A stretch of 45,653 nt of DNA, from positions 1-45,653 of IMG/VR virus record IMGVR_UViG_3300009597_000023. The stretch is one strand, 5' to 3'. Numbering within the stretch: position 1 is the first letter of the stretch; each line of letters opens with the position of its first letter. Below, piece by piece: positions 14,989 to 21,314 of the stretch. This stretch comes from a virus. The position numbers were made by a program, and so were the translations under genes. A model generated the notes under the pieces. It was not told where the DNA came from, did no database searches, and saw nothing but the letters and a program-made list of their open reading frames with translations.

Positions 14989-15063
14989 TGGGTTGACCGA
15001 CGGGAATCGAACCCGCGTGCCGCGATTCACAGTCGCGTGCCTAGCCATTCGGCCACGGCCAAC
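14989..15063 (-). tRNA. tRNA-His(GTG)
   Basis: The extra 5' G opposite discriminator C, the histidine hallmark, is encoded. The stem is CGCGA/TCGCG, the loop is CTGTGAA and CCA is encoded. Confidence 0.9.
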
Positions 15064-15094
15064 ATGCCTCTACGTGTGCAGTTGTCAAAGAGCG

Positions 15095-15166
15095 TGGAGC
15101 CGCGTGTCGGAATCGAACCGACCACGCCGCGCCTACAATGCGCAGCTGCGCGTCAGCGCTCGCGGC
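15095..15166 (-). tRNA. tRNA-Thr(TGT), shortened D-arm
   Basis: The loop is ATTGTAG, the T-arm is GTCGG/CCGAC, the discriminator is T and CCA is encoded. The D-loop is only about 5 nt and lacks the GG pair, and 7:66 is A-A. It could be a degenerate or unusual tRNA. Confidence 0.65.
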
Positions 15167-15171
15167 GAACG

Positions 15172-15247
15172 TGAAGGACCGGGCGGGAATCGAACCCGCG
15201 ACCTCTCGGATACCAGCCGAGTGCGCTACCGTCTGCGCCACCGACCC
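15172..15247 (-). tRNA. tRNA-Thr(GGT), TCA 3' end
   Basis: Acceptor GGGTCGG pairs with wobbles only. The stem is CTCGG/CCGAG, the loop is CTGGTAT and the discriminator is T. The expected CCA reads TCA, the only such case in the array. Confidence 0.85.
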
Positions 15248-15255
15248 GCGAACTT

Positions 15256-15331
15256 TGGAGGACCGGGCGGCACTCGAAGCCGCAACCTCTCGCTTACGAG
15301 GCGAGTGCTCTACCACTTGAGCTACCGACCC
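15256..15331 (-). tRNA. tRNA-Thr(CGT)
   Basis: The acceptor is the same as in tRNA-Thr(GGT). The stem is CTCGC/GCGAG, the loop is CTCGTAA, the discriminator is T and CCA is encoded. Confidence 0.9.
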
Positions 15332-15338
15332 TCGAGCA

Positions 15339-15415
15339 TGGCGGAACCGACGGGCCTCGAACCCGCGATCTCCTGCGTGACAGGCAGGCGAGGACTCCTG
15401 CTCCTCCACGGCTCC
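15339..15415 (-). tRNA. tRNA-Asp(GTC)
   Basis: Acceptor GGAGCCG has one wobble. The stem is CCTGC/GCAGG, the loop is CTGTCAC, the discriminator is G and CCA is encoded. Confidence 0.9.
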
Positions 15416-15425
15416 GCGTAAAGTT

Positions 15426-15501
15426 TGGTTGCGGGGAGGGGACTCGAACCCCCAGCCTCCGGGTTATGAGCCCGGCGCTCTACCAATTGCGCTACCCCGC
15501 G
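15426..15501 (-). tRNA. Initiator-like tRNA-Met(CAT)
   Basis: Acceptor CGCGGGG gives the unpaired C1-A72 that marks initiators. The anticodon stem has three G-C pairs (CGGG, loop CTCATAA, CCCG) and CCA is encoded. The 11:24 pair is C-G, as in elongators. It is the first gene of the main tRNA block after the promoter at 15706. Confidence 0.9.
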
Positions 15502-15736
15502 ACACCTACGATCTCGAGCCGCGCGACGGCTCGTCCTGCTTCTCTGGAGGTTCGAGGCGGCCTTGCCTCTATGTGGGGACGACGCGACCCGACCCTCCAG
15601 TGCTAGCGATTGACGCGATCGGCTTCTGGCCGGATCGCGGTCGCTGTGCACTGCCACGTGCCTCTCGGCATGGCGTGGAAGGTCGGTCTCGACATCGTGC
15701 TACCGATAATACGCGAAGTCGCGCGTGAAGTAAAAC
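15502..15736 (-). other. Leader of tRNA block 1 with structured elements
   Basis: This gene-free leader lies between the promoter and the first tRNA. It has a 7-bp hairpin (15515-15533, CGAGCCG/CGGCTCG). It also has a 57-nt element closed by CTGGAGG/CCTCCAG (15544-15600) that contains a GAGGC/GCCTC hairpin. I see no tRNA in it. Confidence 0.4.
15706..15734 (-). promoter_or_regulatory. Promoter of tRNA block 1
   Basis: On the minus strand TTTACT is followed after exactly 17 nt by TATTAT. It lies just downstream of the beta-helix gene and faces the tRNA block. The element at 28104-28132 has the same architecture. Confidence 0.6.
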
Positions 15737-17329
15737 CTACGGCGCCATAACGGTGCCGGTCAGGTCGTGCCCGAGCGCGCGCCAGCCGTCCCAGTCCTTC
15801 GCGCCCCAGTAGCCCGTGAACTCGCCGTTCGGGTCGGTCCACATCCACATCCACGCGCCCGCCGGCACGGTGTAGGCGTTGGCGCGGAACCAGTTGCCCT
15901 TCCCGTTCAGCACGTAGTCGGCGTAGAAGGTCGGGAACAGCCCGCCGGTGCAGGCGGCGGCGTAGGAGAACGTCGCCGCATGCCCGGCCATCTGGCGGAT
16001 GCGGTTGTCGTGCGCGTTGTTCCCCTTCAGATCCGGCGACCAGTGCCATCCCTGCGTCAGGATGCCGCAGTTGATGTAGTACTGGATCCCGAACTGCCCG
16101 TTGTCCGCGATGTCGTTGTCGTAGATGTCGAGGTCCCGCGACGACGAGACGAAGACGCCGCCTCCCGCGTTCCCGCGGCTGACGTTCCGGCGCATGACCG
16201 TCTCGACGCTGCCCTCAAGGTGGAAACCGGCACCGCCGTTGAACTCCGAGACGTTGTCCTCGAGAAGGCATCCCTTCCCGTTCCCGTCGTTCCACCAGCC
16301 GTGGCTGACGTTGTGGTGGAAGTGGTTGCCCCGTACGACGCACGGCGCGTTCGTGTCGAGCGCCTTCTGCAGCCCGTTCACGCCAACGCTCTGGTTCCTG
16401 GCGACCTCGTTGTGCTCGAACGTGAACGGCTTGTCGGGCATGAAGATGCTGTAGCCGCCCTCGCCGTTGTCGTTCAGCTTGTTCCAGCGGTAGACGACGC
16501 CGCTCGTCGTGACCGCGCCGACGCCGCGGTTCCCGGAGAAGTCGTTGTGCTCGAGCGTCCAGTCGTCCGGGCCGCCGGTGTTCGTCCAGACGCCGTTGAT
16601 CGAGGCGTAGTCCGGCCACGCGAACACGCCGTGCCACGCGGATTTCCTGACGATGCAGTTGCGGATGGTGACGTAGTCGGCCGCGTTCGGGCCGATGGCA
16701 ACAATGATCCCGGACTCGTGGACGTAGCCGGCCGGGTTCTCGAGGAACGCGCCGAACTCGCACGTCAGGAGTTGACCGGCGCGCGGCGTGATGTGTGTGA
16801 CGACATGCACGCCGGCGCCGAGGCACACGCTGAGCGAGCCGTTGAGCGCCTGCTGGACGCTCTCGCCCGGCGCGACCCTCGCGGCGTCGGCCGGGCAGGC
16901 AATGTCCGGTGTCGGGCCGTAGCCTGACGTCGGCGGAGGCGGCGGCGTAGGCGGCGGCGGCGGAGGCGGAGGCGGAGGCGCAGCGTCGACGTGCACGGAG
17001 ACCAGGACCGTGACGTGCACGCCGTTCGCCGAGACCGCGAACGACCCGGCGTAGTCGCCGGTCGGCAGCGGCGCGACCGAGACGGTCAGTGTGCCGCGGT
17101 TCGTGCCGGACATCGGCGTCACCGCGATCCATGAGGCCGACGGCGACCCGACGCTCCACTTGAGCGCGCCGCGCCCGACGCGCGCGACGTCGACGGTCTT
17201 CGGCTGGGCGGCCGTCCCGGCGACGGCGGCGAACGAGAGCGAGGTCGGCGACACGGACAGGGCGCTCTGCGCGCTGGCCGAGGCGGAGACGAGCAGGCAG
17301 AGGGTGAGCGCGAGAAGGCGGACAGGCAT
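15737..17329 (-). CDS. Secreted BACON-domain / parallel beta-helix protein
   Basis: This 530-residue protein starts behind TAGGAGG. Residues 1-20 form a Sec signal peptide ending ASASA. A BACON-like Ig domain follows (ALSVSPTSLSFAAVAG, then WIAVTPMSGTNRGTLTVSV), then a polyproline linker near residues 115-135. A right-handed beta-helix follows with repeated Asn turns (VIRNC-like, LEHNDFSGN, FEHNEVARN, VRGNHFHHN). Such proteins are usually polysaccharide lyases or binders. An exported copy in a phage, inside a tRNA island, is unusual; substrate unknown. Confidence 0.8.
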   Translation of the reverse strand: MPVRLLALTLCLLVSASASAQSALSVSPTSLSFAAVAGTAAQPKTVDVARVGRGALKWSVGSPSASWIAVTPMSGTNRGTLTVSVAPLPTGDYAGSFAVSANGVHVTVLVSVHVDAAPPPPPPPPPPTPPPPPTSGYGPTPDIACPADAARVAPGESVQQALNGSLSVCLGAGVHVVTHITPRAGQLLTCEFGAFLENPAGYVHESGIIVAIGPNAADYVTIRNCIVRKSAWHGVFAWPDYASINGVWTNTGGPDDWTLEHNDFSGNRGVGAVTTSGVVYRWNKLNDNGEGGYSIFMPDKPFTFEHNEVARNQSVGVNGLQKALDTNAPCVVRGNHFHHNVSHGWWNDGNGKGCLLEDNVSEFNGGAGFHLEGSVETVMRRNVSRGNAGGGVFVSSSRDLDIYDNDIADNGQFGIQYYINCGILTQGWHWSPDLKGNNAHDNRIRQMAGHAATFSYAAACTGGLFPTFYADYVLNGKGNWFRANAYTVPAGAWMWMWTDPNGEFTGYWGAKDWDGWRALGHDLTGTVMAP

Positions 17330-17391
17330 CGCGTTCCTCCTATGGTTCCGAGGGCGCGCGCGTCGCGTTGTCGCTCTGTGAGGGTGAGATT

Positions 17392-17397
17392 ATTTTA
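17392..17397 (-). promoter_or_regulatory. -10 box (TAAAAT) of BACON gene
   Basis: CTAGCGTAAAAT lies upstream of the secreted protein gene and matches CTAGCGTATAAT at 41146. No -35 is evident. Confidence 0.35.
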
Positions 17398-17406
17398 CGC
17401 TAGGTT

Positions 17407-17494
17407 TGGCGGAAGACCGGGGATTCGAACCCCGACGCGTGTTACCGCGGTCACTGCTTAGCGGGCAGGCACGATGCCGTTCTGTCAGTCTTCC
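17407..17494 (-). tRNA. tRNA-Ser(GCT), C33 variant
   Basis: The acceptor GGAAGAC is perfect, the variable arm is long, the discriminator is G and CCA is encoded. The anticodon loop reads CCGCTAA, so position 33 is C instead of the near-universal U. The 27:43 pair is mismatched. Confidence 0.85.
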
Positions 17495-17498
17495 GTCT

Positions 17499-17572
17499 TG
17501 GCTGCGCGCCGTGGACTCGAACCACGATCCGCCGATTCAAAGTCGGCTGTCCTGCCGTTGAACGAGCGCGCA
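17499..17572 (-). tRNA. tRNA-Gln(TTG)
   Basis: The acceptor TGCGCGC is perfect, the stem is GCCGA/TCGGC, the loop is CTTTGAA, the discriminator is G and CCA is encoded. Confidence 0.9.
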
Positions 17573-17578
17573 ATCTTG

Positions 17579-17929
17579 CTACTCGATGCGCTCCCAGCCG
17601 TGCGCGGTGCGCGCCTCGACGCGAATCTTCTCCGGCGTCATCTCCTCCTCGACGCGCTGCTCGAGCGTCTTGCCGGTCATTAGCTCGGACGTCACGCGAC
17701 GATGCCAGGCCTTAAACACCCGGCTCGCGACCATGCGCCGCCACGCGAGCCGCTTGTTCGTGTGCTGGCTGCGCTCGTCGCGCGCCTCGCCGACGGCGCC
17801 GGACGCGCGGTGCACGATGCGCACGCCGCTCGCCGTCTTGTTCTGGTGCTGCCCGCCAGGCCCGCCAGAGGCGAACGTCTGGACGTCGCAGTCGTCGATC
17901 GCCACGGAGAACAGGAGTCGCTTCGTCAT
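17579..17929 (-). CDS. GGQ-domain peptidyl-tRNA hydrolase (release-factor-like)
   Basis: This 116-residue protein consists of little more than the catalytic domain of class I release factors. [20 protein letters not shown] (residues 21-40) has the GGQ tripeptide that enters the peptidyl-transferase centre. The usual [13 protein letters not shown] segment follows, and then a basic C-terminus. Codon-recognition domains are absent, as in ArfB/ICT1 or RF-H-like rescue factors. It sits between tRNA-Gln and tRNA-Leu, so it may free stalled ribosomes or recycle tRNAs. The ribosome site is weak. Confidence 0.85.
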   Translation of the reverse strand: MTKRLLFSVAIDDCDVQTFASGGPGGQHQNKTASGVRIVHRASGAVGEARDERSQHTNKRLAWRRMVASRVFKAWHRRVTSELMTGKTLEQRVEEEMTPEKIRVEARTAHGWERIE

Positions 17930-17932
17930 CGT

Positions 17933-18145
17933 TCACCACCCATTACAGTCGCCCTTATAGCCGCAGGCGAGGCAGCGGACGCAGCCCTTGACCTTCGCGA
18001 GCCGCTGCGTCTCGCCGCACCTGTCGCACATGTCGACGCGGCCGTCGTAGTCGACGAGCGCCTCGAGCGTCTTGCGGTGCTTCGCGAACATGCGCGCGCA
18101 CGCCGCGTCGAACTCCTCGCGCGTCGCGTATCTGGTGCCTTTCAT
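17933..18145 (-). CDS. Small zinc-ribbon protein in tRNA array
   Basis: This 70-residue protein has an N-terminal helix followed by MCDRCGETQR and CVRCLACGYKGDC, a four- to six-cysteine ribbon. The ATG lies 5 nt after the encoded CCA of tRNA-Leu(CAG), and there is no Shine-Dalgarno sequence. Translation may depend on tRNA processing or on coupling. Function unknown. Confidence 0.7.
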   Translation of the reverse strand: MKGTRYATREEFDAACARMFAKHRKTLEALVDYDGRVDMCDRCGETQRLAKVKGCVRCLACGYKGDCNGW

Positions 18146-18149
18146 AATT

Positions 18150-18236
18150 TGGTGCCGGTGAGAGGATTCGAACCTCTATGGCCTTTCGGCCGCTGGAGTC
18201 TGAGTCCAGTGCGTCTACCTGTTTCACCACGCCGGC
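18150..18236 (-). tRNA. tRNA-Leu(CAG)
   Basis: The stem is CTGGA/TCCAG, the loop is CTCAGAC, the variable arm is long and CCA is encoded. Acceptor GCCGGCG has a C6-A67 mismatch. Confidence 0.88.
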
Positions 18237-18240
18237 GAAC

Positions 18241-18325
18241 TGGTGGGAGCGGATGGACTCGAACCATCGCAGGCCGAAGCCGTCGCGTCTACAGCGCGAT
18301 GCAGTTGCCGCTGTGCCACGCTCCC
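18241..18325 (-). tRNA. tRNA-Tyr(GTA)
   Basis: The acceptor GGGAGCG is perfect, the stem is TCGCG/CGCGA, the loop is CTGTAGA, the variable arm is long and CCA is encoded. Confidence 0.9.
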
Positions 18326-18330
18326 GAACT

Positions 18331-18416
18331 TGGTGCCGTCGGCCGGACTCGAACCGGCACGGGTTGCCCCACCAGGCTCTCGACCTGGCGCGTCTACCTG
18401 TTTCCACCACGACGGC
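18331..18416 (-). tRNA. tRNA-Leu(GAG), C33 variant
   Basis: The acceptor GCCGTCG is perfect, the stem is CCAGG/CCTGG, the variable arm is long and CCA is encoded. The loop TCGAGAG places C at position 33. Confidence 0.86.
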
Positions 18417-18418
18417 CT

Positions 18419-18496
18419 TGGTAGCCCTGGCCGGATTCGAACCGGCACGGTCCCCGATTTTGAGCCGGGCGCATCTACCTGTTGTGCTACAGGGCC
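18419..18496 (-). tRNA. tRNA-Leu(CAA), short variable loop
   Basis: Acceptor GGCCCTG has one wobble. The stem is CCCGG/TCGGG, the loop is CTCAAAA and CCA is encoded. The variable region is only about 6 nt, whereas bacterial leucine tRNAs normally have a long arm. Confidence 0.83.
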
Positions 18497-18505
18497 ACGA
18501 GCTTT

Positions 18506-18594
18506 TGGCGGAGGCCAGGAGGGTCGAACTCCTCACCCGGTAAAGGGCCACGGTTTTCGGGACCGCTCGGCGTGCCAGCTGTGCCGAGACCTCC
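18506..18594 (-). tRNA. tRNA-Ser(CGA), C33 variant
   Basis: Acceptor GGAGGTC pairs with one wobble. The variable arm is long, the discriminator is G and CCA is encoded. The loop CCCGAAA again has C at position 33. Confidence 0.85.
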
Positions 18595-18730
18595 GCGCGT
18601 TGTGCGCGACGGTCGCGAGCCTGCCTGTGCGATTAACCGGTTAATGGGCGGGACTCGTCTCCGTCGCGCGGATCAATAGCTCCGCGCCGCTAGGCGCGAG
18701 CCTGATTGCGACGACGGCAAGGACGAGCGC
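18595..18730. other. Intergenic region upstream of tRNA block 2
   Basis: It holds palindrome copy 2 and a small hairpin (GCGCC/GGCGC with a 4-nt loop). It probably carries the leader of tRNA block 2 leftward and the ribosome site of the rightward ORF at 18731. I see no gene in it. Confidence 0.4.
18632..18645. promoter_or_regulatory. 14-bp palindrome copy 2 (ATTAACCGGTTAAT)
   Basis: A perfect copy lies between the TATAAT at 18748 and the first tRNA of block 2, a position suited to transcriptional control. Confidence 0.6.
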
Positions 18731-18925
18731 GTGAACATCGTAGGCCGATTATACGCGTGGACAAGGAACGGCGGGTTCAGGCCGTTCCATCGCATGCTTG
18801 AGACGTGGTCGACACGTCCGGGGTTACTCGATCGCGACGCGGTCGCGCTTTCGACCGAGATGCGCTACCGGGCGAAGCACGCGAAGCGTCTCGGGATTAC
18901 CGTCCCGCCGCGGAAGGGCGTGTAG
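18731..18925 (+). CDS. Small rightward hypothetical protein
   Basis: This is the only rightward gene I can support: 64 residues, GTG start, AAGGA ribosome site about 10 nt upstream. The sequence (FRPFHRMLETWSTRPGLLD, then MRYRAKHAKRLGIT) is protein-like with high third-position GC. It converges on the gene ending at 18957. A leftward TATAAT lies inside it. It resembles no family I know. Confidence 0.5.
   Translation: MNIVGRLYAWTRNGGFRPFHRMLETWSTRPGLLDRDAVALSTEMRYRAKHAKRLGITVPPRKGV
18748..18753 (-). promoter_or_regulatory. -10 box TATAAT for tRNA block 2
   Basis: CGCGTATAATCGG on the minus strand faces tRNA block 2 and resembles the CGCGTATTATCGG of the block 1 promoter. No -35 match is seen. 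Confidence 0.4.
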
Positions 18926-18956
18926 AGCCACGGCGGCTCGGCGCCCGCGAGCGAAC

Positions 18957-19205
18957 TCATCCGACCCACTCGATCACCGACGGCCCTGTACCGCTCGCGA
19001 TCGGGCCGGACAGGACGGTTCCGGGACCGAGCGTGATCACCGTGCCGATGCGGTAGGTGCTGCCGCCATGCAGGTAAACCCTCCCGCCCTTGTTGATCAG
19101 CGCCTGGAGCCAGGCCGTGTCGTCGGGCGCGGCGTAGGCCTCGAGCGGCGCCGACGCGACGCCGAGCGCGCCAGGCTTCAGATACAGGCAGACTTCTACG
19201 CTCAT
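18957..19205 (-). CDS. Hypothetical beta-rich protein
   Basis: This 82-residue protein contains NKGGRVYLHGGSTYRIGTVI and a Gly/Ser/Pro-rich C-terminus. The pattern resembles one or two turns of a beta-helix. Its ATG overlaps the stop of the HTH gene. Confidence 0.6.
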   Translation of the reverse strand: MSVEVCLYLKPGALGVASAPLEAYAAPDDTAWLQALINKGGRVYLHGGSTYRIGTVITLGPGTVLSGPIASGTGPSVIEWVG

Positions 19206-19405
19206 GACTTCGCCCCCGGCGTCTCCTCAAAGTGCCGCGCGGCCTCGGCTTCGGTGATCCGCACGCGCCCGAACGGCCCGACGCGAACGCAGCCGATCAG
19301 GCCCTTCCGGACCCACTGGCGGACCGTCACGCGGTGCACCCGGTACTTCGCCGCGACCTCGTTCACCGTGAGCAGGCGCCCGCTAGTCGGCAAGTCCGCG
19401 TGCAT
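19202..19405 (-). CDS. Excisionase / MerR-like HTH DNA-binding protein
   Basis: This 67-residue protein has a winged helix-turn-helix of the excisionase type: LLTVNEVAAKYRVHRVTVRQWVRKG (residues 11-35, in two parts LLTVNEVAAKYRVHR and VTVRQWVRKG), then IGCVRVGPFGRVRI as the wing. It may bind the recurring palindrome or act in excision, but no integrase is present here. Confidence 0.8.
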   Translation of the reverse strand: MHADLPTSGRLLTVNEVAAKYRVHRVTVRQWVRKGLIGCVRVGPFGRVRITEAEAARHFEETPGAKS

Positions 19406-19838
19406 AGGCCTCCCTCCAGAACTGCTTCGTCAGGGTCTCGACGACGTCCGCGTACTGCTCCTCGTTCTCGTTCGTCCACTCGAGGCCGGCGTCGTCCTTG
19501 CGCCGGTCGGAGTGAATGATGTGGACGCCCGAAGCGTCGGCCGTCCGGAACCCGGCGTGCACCAGTTCGTGCGCGACGATGCCGCTCCCCATGCGCTCGC
19601 GCGCGAAGAACAGGAAGCCGAGCAGCCCGGCGTAACGCGCGTTGTCCTCGGCCGAGACCGCGTAGCAGCACGCGAGCACGTCGGCGGCGTCGAGGCCGAG
19701 CGTCGCGCGCATCGTCTCGCGCATCTCGTCGAGCGTCCAGCTGATGTGGACGATGAAGTAGAACTCCGGGTCGTCCTCGAGCGGGTAGACCCGGAACGTC
19801 TCCGGCAGCGCCTCGTCGGCCGCAACCTTGAGGCCCAT
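19383..19838 (-). CDS. HExxH metallopeptidase-like protein
   Basis: This 151-residue protein has a zinc-protease signature GIVAHELVHAGF (about residues 86-97). A downstream acidic helix ENEEQYADVVETL could give the third ligand. This is the minimal gluzincin pattern, as in small phage peptidases of the SprT or ImmA type. It overlaps the HTH gene by 23 nt. If it pairs with a repressor it could be an ImmA-like switch, but this is inference. Confidence 0.7.
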   Translation of the reverse strand: MGLKVAADEALPETFRVYPLEDDPEFYFIVHISWTLDEMRETMRATLGLDAADVLACCYAVSAEDNARYAGLLGFLFFARERMGSGIVAHELVHAGFRTADASGVHIIHSDRRKDDAGLEWTNENEEQYADVVETLTKQFWREAYARGLAD

Positions 19839-20098
19839 CAGGTGATCAGTCCCTGCGCCACCATCTCGAACCAGCGGCGCATGTTCGGCGCGACCTTCTC
19901 GATCGTCAGCTGCGACTCCTTCGGCAGCACGCCGTGCGTCTCGCAGGCGGCCGCCCAGATCGCCTCCTCGATGCTGTAGGCGAGGACGTCCTTGTCGACC
20001 GAGGTCGGCGGGCCGTCCTCGCCCATCGACACGCGGAGCGTCACCGTGTAGGGCAGCGGCGCGTGCCGCTTCAGCTTGTCCCGGCCGCCGATGCTCAC
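19838..20098 (-). CDS. Small hypothetical protein
   Basis: This 86-residue protein starts at a GTG overlapping the upstream stop (GTGA). It has a beta strand (YTVTLRVSMG) and a helix (SIEEAIWAAACET). Function unknown. Confidence 0.65.
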   Translation of the reverse strand: MSIGGRDKLKRHAPLPYTVTLRVSMGEDGPPTSVDKDVLAYSIEEAIWAAACETHGVLPKESQLTIEKVAPNMRRWFEMVAQGLIT

Positions 20099-20346
20099 GG
20101 CTTCACCGTCTCGAGCGGCAGCGCGAGCTGCGCGCCGGGGACGACCTTCGGCAGGCCGCGCTGGCCGAGAATGTTCGACATCCCCTGCAGGTAGCAGCCG
20201 TGGCAGACCCGGAGATCGACCGGCCCGTCCGGCTTCGGCAGGCCGAGCGACTCGACCGTCTTCGGGTCCGCGTGGATCGTCGTCCAGCGGATGAAGCCGA
20301 CCTGCCCGCACATCGCGCACGCGCCCGGTACTTCGGTCACTGTCAC
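20095..20346 (-). CDS. Small zinc-binding protein
   Basis: This 83-residue protein has CAMCGQVGF near residue 10 and VCHGCYLQG near residue 47, together a zinc knuckle. The C-terminus is Pro/Leu-rich. Function unknown. Confidence 0.7.
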   Translation of the reverse strand: MTVTEVPGACAMCGQVGFIRWTTIHADPKTVESLGLPKPDGPVDLRVCHGCYLQGMSNILGQRGLPKVVPGAQLALPLETVKP

Positions 20347-20837
20347 TGGATGTCCTCCCTGTATTCGGCCGTGCAGACGTGGCGCCTGCCGTAGCTAATC
20401 GCGCCAGGTGTCGACCAGAACGCGTCGTCGTGTGGCCCGTAGCTCTCGCGCCTGACGTCCCGCAGCACGAACCGGCGAACGCGAACCGCCGGCAGCGTCG
20501 GGTCGTCGATAAACGTCGTCACGGAGACCTGCCCATGCAGCGCGAGCCTGATCTCGTGCGGTGGCGGATCGCTGACGACGATCTCGCGGCGGCACCCGCA
20601 CGCCGTCGTCAGGAGCGCACCCATCTTGCCGTCGCTGCCATGCGAGTAGTCGGAGACCTCGCCCTTCGGCCACGACTGGCGGCTGGCCGCGTAGTCCCAC
20701 GCGCGCGCGCGATTGTTGACCGCCTTGACCTCGACGAGCGCGCCCTTCCCGAACTGGTCGACCTCGGCGTCGCTCGCCTCGACGACCAGCCGTCCGAACT
20801 CGCCGGAGAGCACGATGCCGCGCGCGTGAATGCTCAT
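20343..20837 (-). CDS. Hypothetical protein
   Basis: This 164-residue protein starts MSIHARGIVLSGEFG, with an ATGA overlap. It contains a possible nuclease-like strand pair (GALVEVKAVNNRARAWD) and ACGCRREI. I do not recognise it. Confidence 0.65.
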   Translation of the reverse strand: MSIHARGIVLSGEFGRLVVEASDAEVDQFGKGALVEVKAVNNRARAWDYAASRQSWPKGEVSDYSHGSDGKMGALLTTACGCRREIVVSDPPPHEIRLALHGQVSVTTFIDDPTLPAVRVRRFVLRDVRRESYGPHDDAFWSTPGAISYGRRHVCTAEYREDIQ

Positions 20838-21301
20838 CCCTGGTCGAACCCCAGGATCGGCCCGCCCTCTGCGAACTGGAGCGTCAGCGTGTTGCCGGCG
20901 AGCAAGGTGCCGACGTTGAGCAGGAGCTTCGTGTGCACGCCGTCGCCCGGCCAGTCGAAGAGCGCGTAGGCCGGGATCGCGGTCGCCATCATCTCGCACC
21001 GGACGTAGCGGTCGACGCCATGTAGGCCGCTAGTGTTAATCCGCGCCCTGAACGCGCCATGCGCGACCATCGTGCCGTGCGGCGCGTGCGCGGCGCAGAT
21101 CATCACGCCGATCATCCGCTCGTGCTCAGGCCCCGAGTAGGTGATGCCGTGCGTCACCTTGCCGGCGGCCGGCGGCGGCGCGACGACGAACGTCGTCGGC
21201 TCGAACGCCGGCAGCCCGCCCAGCGCGATCGCGCGCGTCTGCGGCGGCCGCGCCTGCGCCTGCAGCGCGCGCCAGTGCTCGAGTAGCTCGCTCGTGCCCA
21301 T
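20834..21301 (-). CDS. Hypothetical protein with RAIAL motif
   Basis: This 155-residue protein starts behind GGGAGGGACGG. Residues 22-34 (TRAIALGGLPAFE) share a motif with three other genes of this region. The rest is beta-rich (VMICAAHAPHGTMVAHGAF, then LLLNVGTLLAGNTLTLQF) and resembles a small virion-type fold. Function unknown. Confidence 0.7.
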   Translation of the reverse strand: MGTSELLEHWRALQAQARPPQTRAIALGGLPAFEPTTFVVAPPPAAGKVTHGITYSGPEHERMIGVMICAAHAPHGTMVAHGAFRARINTSGLHGVDRYVRCEMMATAIPAYALFDWPGDGVHTKLLLNVGTLLAGNTLTLQFAEGGPILGFDQG

Positions 21302-21314
21302 TCCGTCCCTCCCG

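Noticed and set aside
15603-15695. 30-codon ORF (MSRPTFHAMPRG) in the leader of tRNA block 1
   Set aside because: It has no ribosome site and lies inside a region with RNA structure; the -10 box is only a few bases upstream of its ATG.
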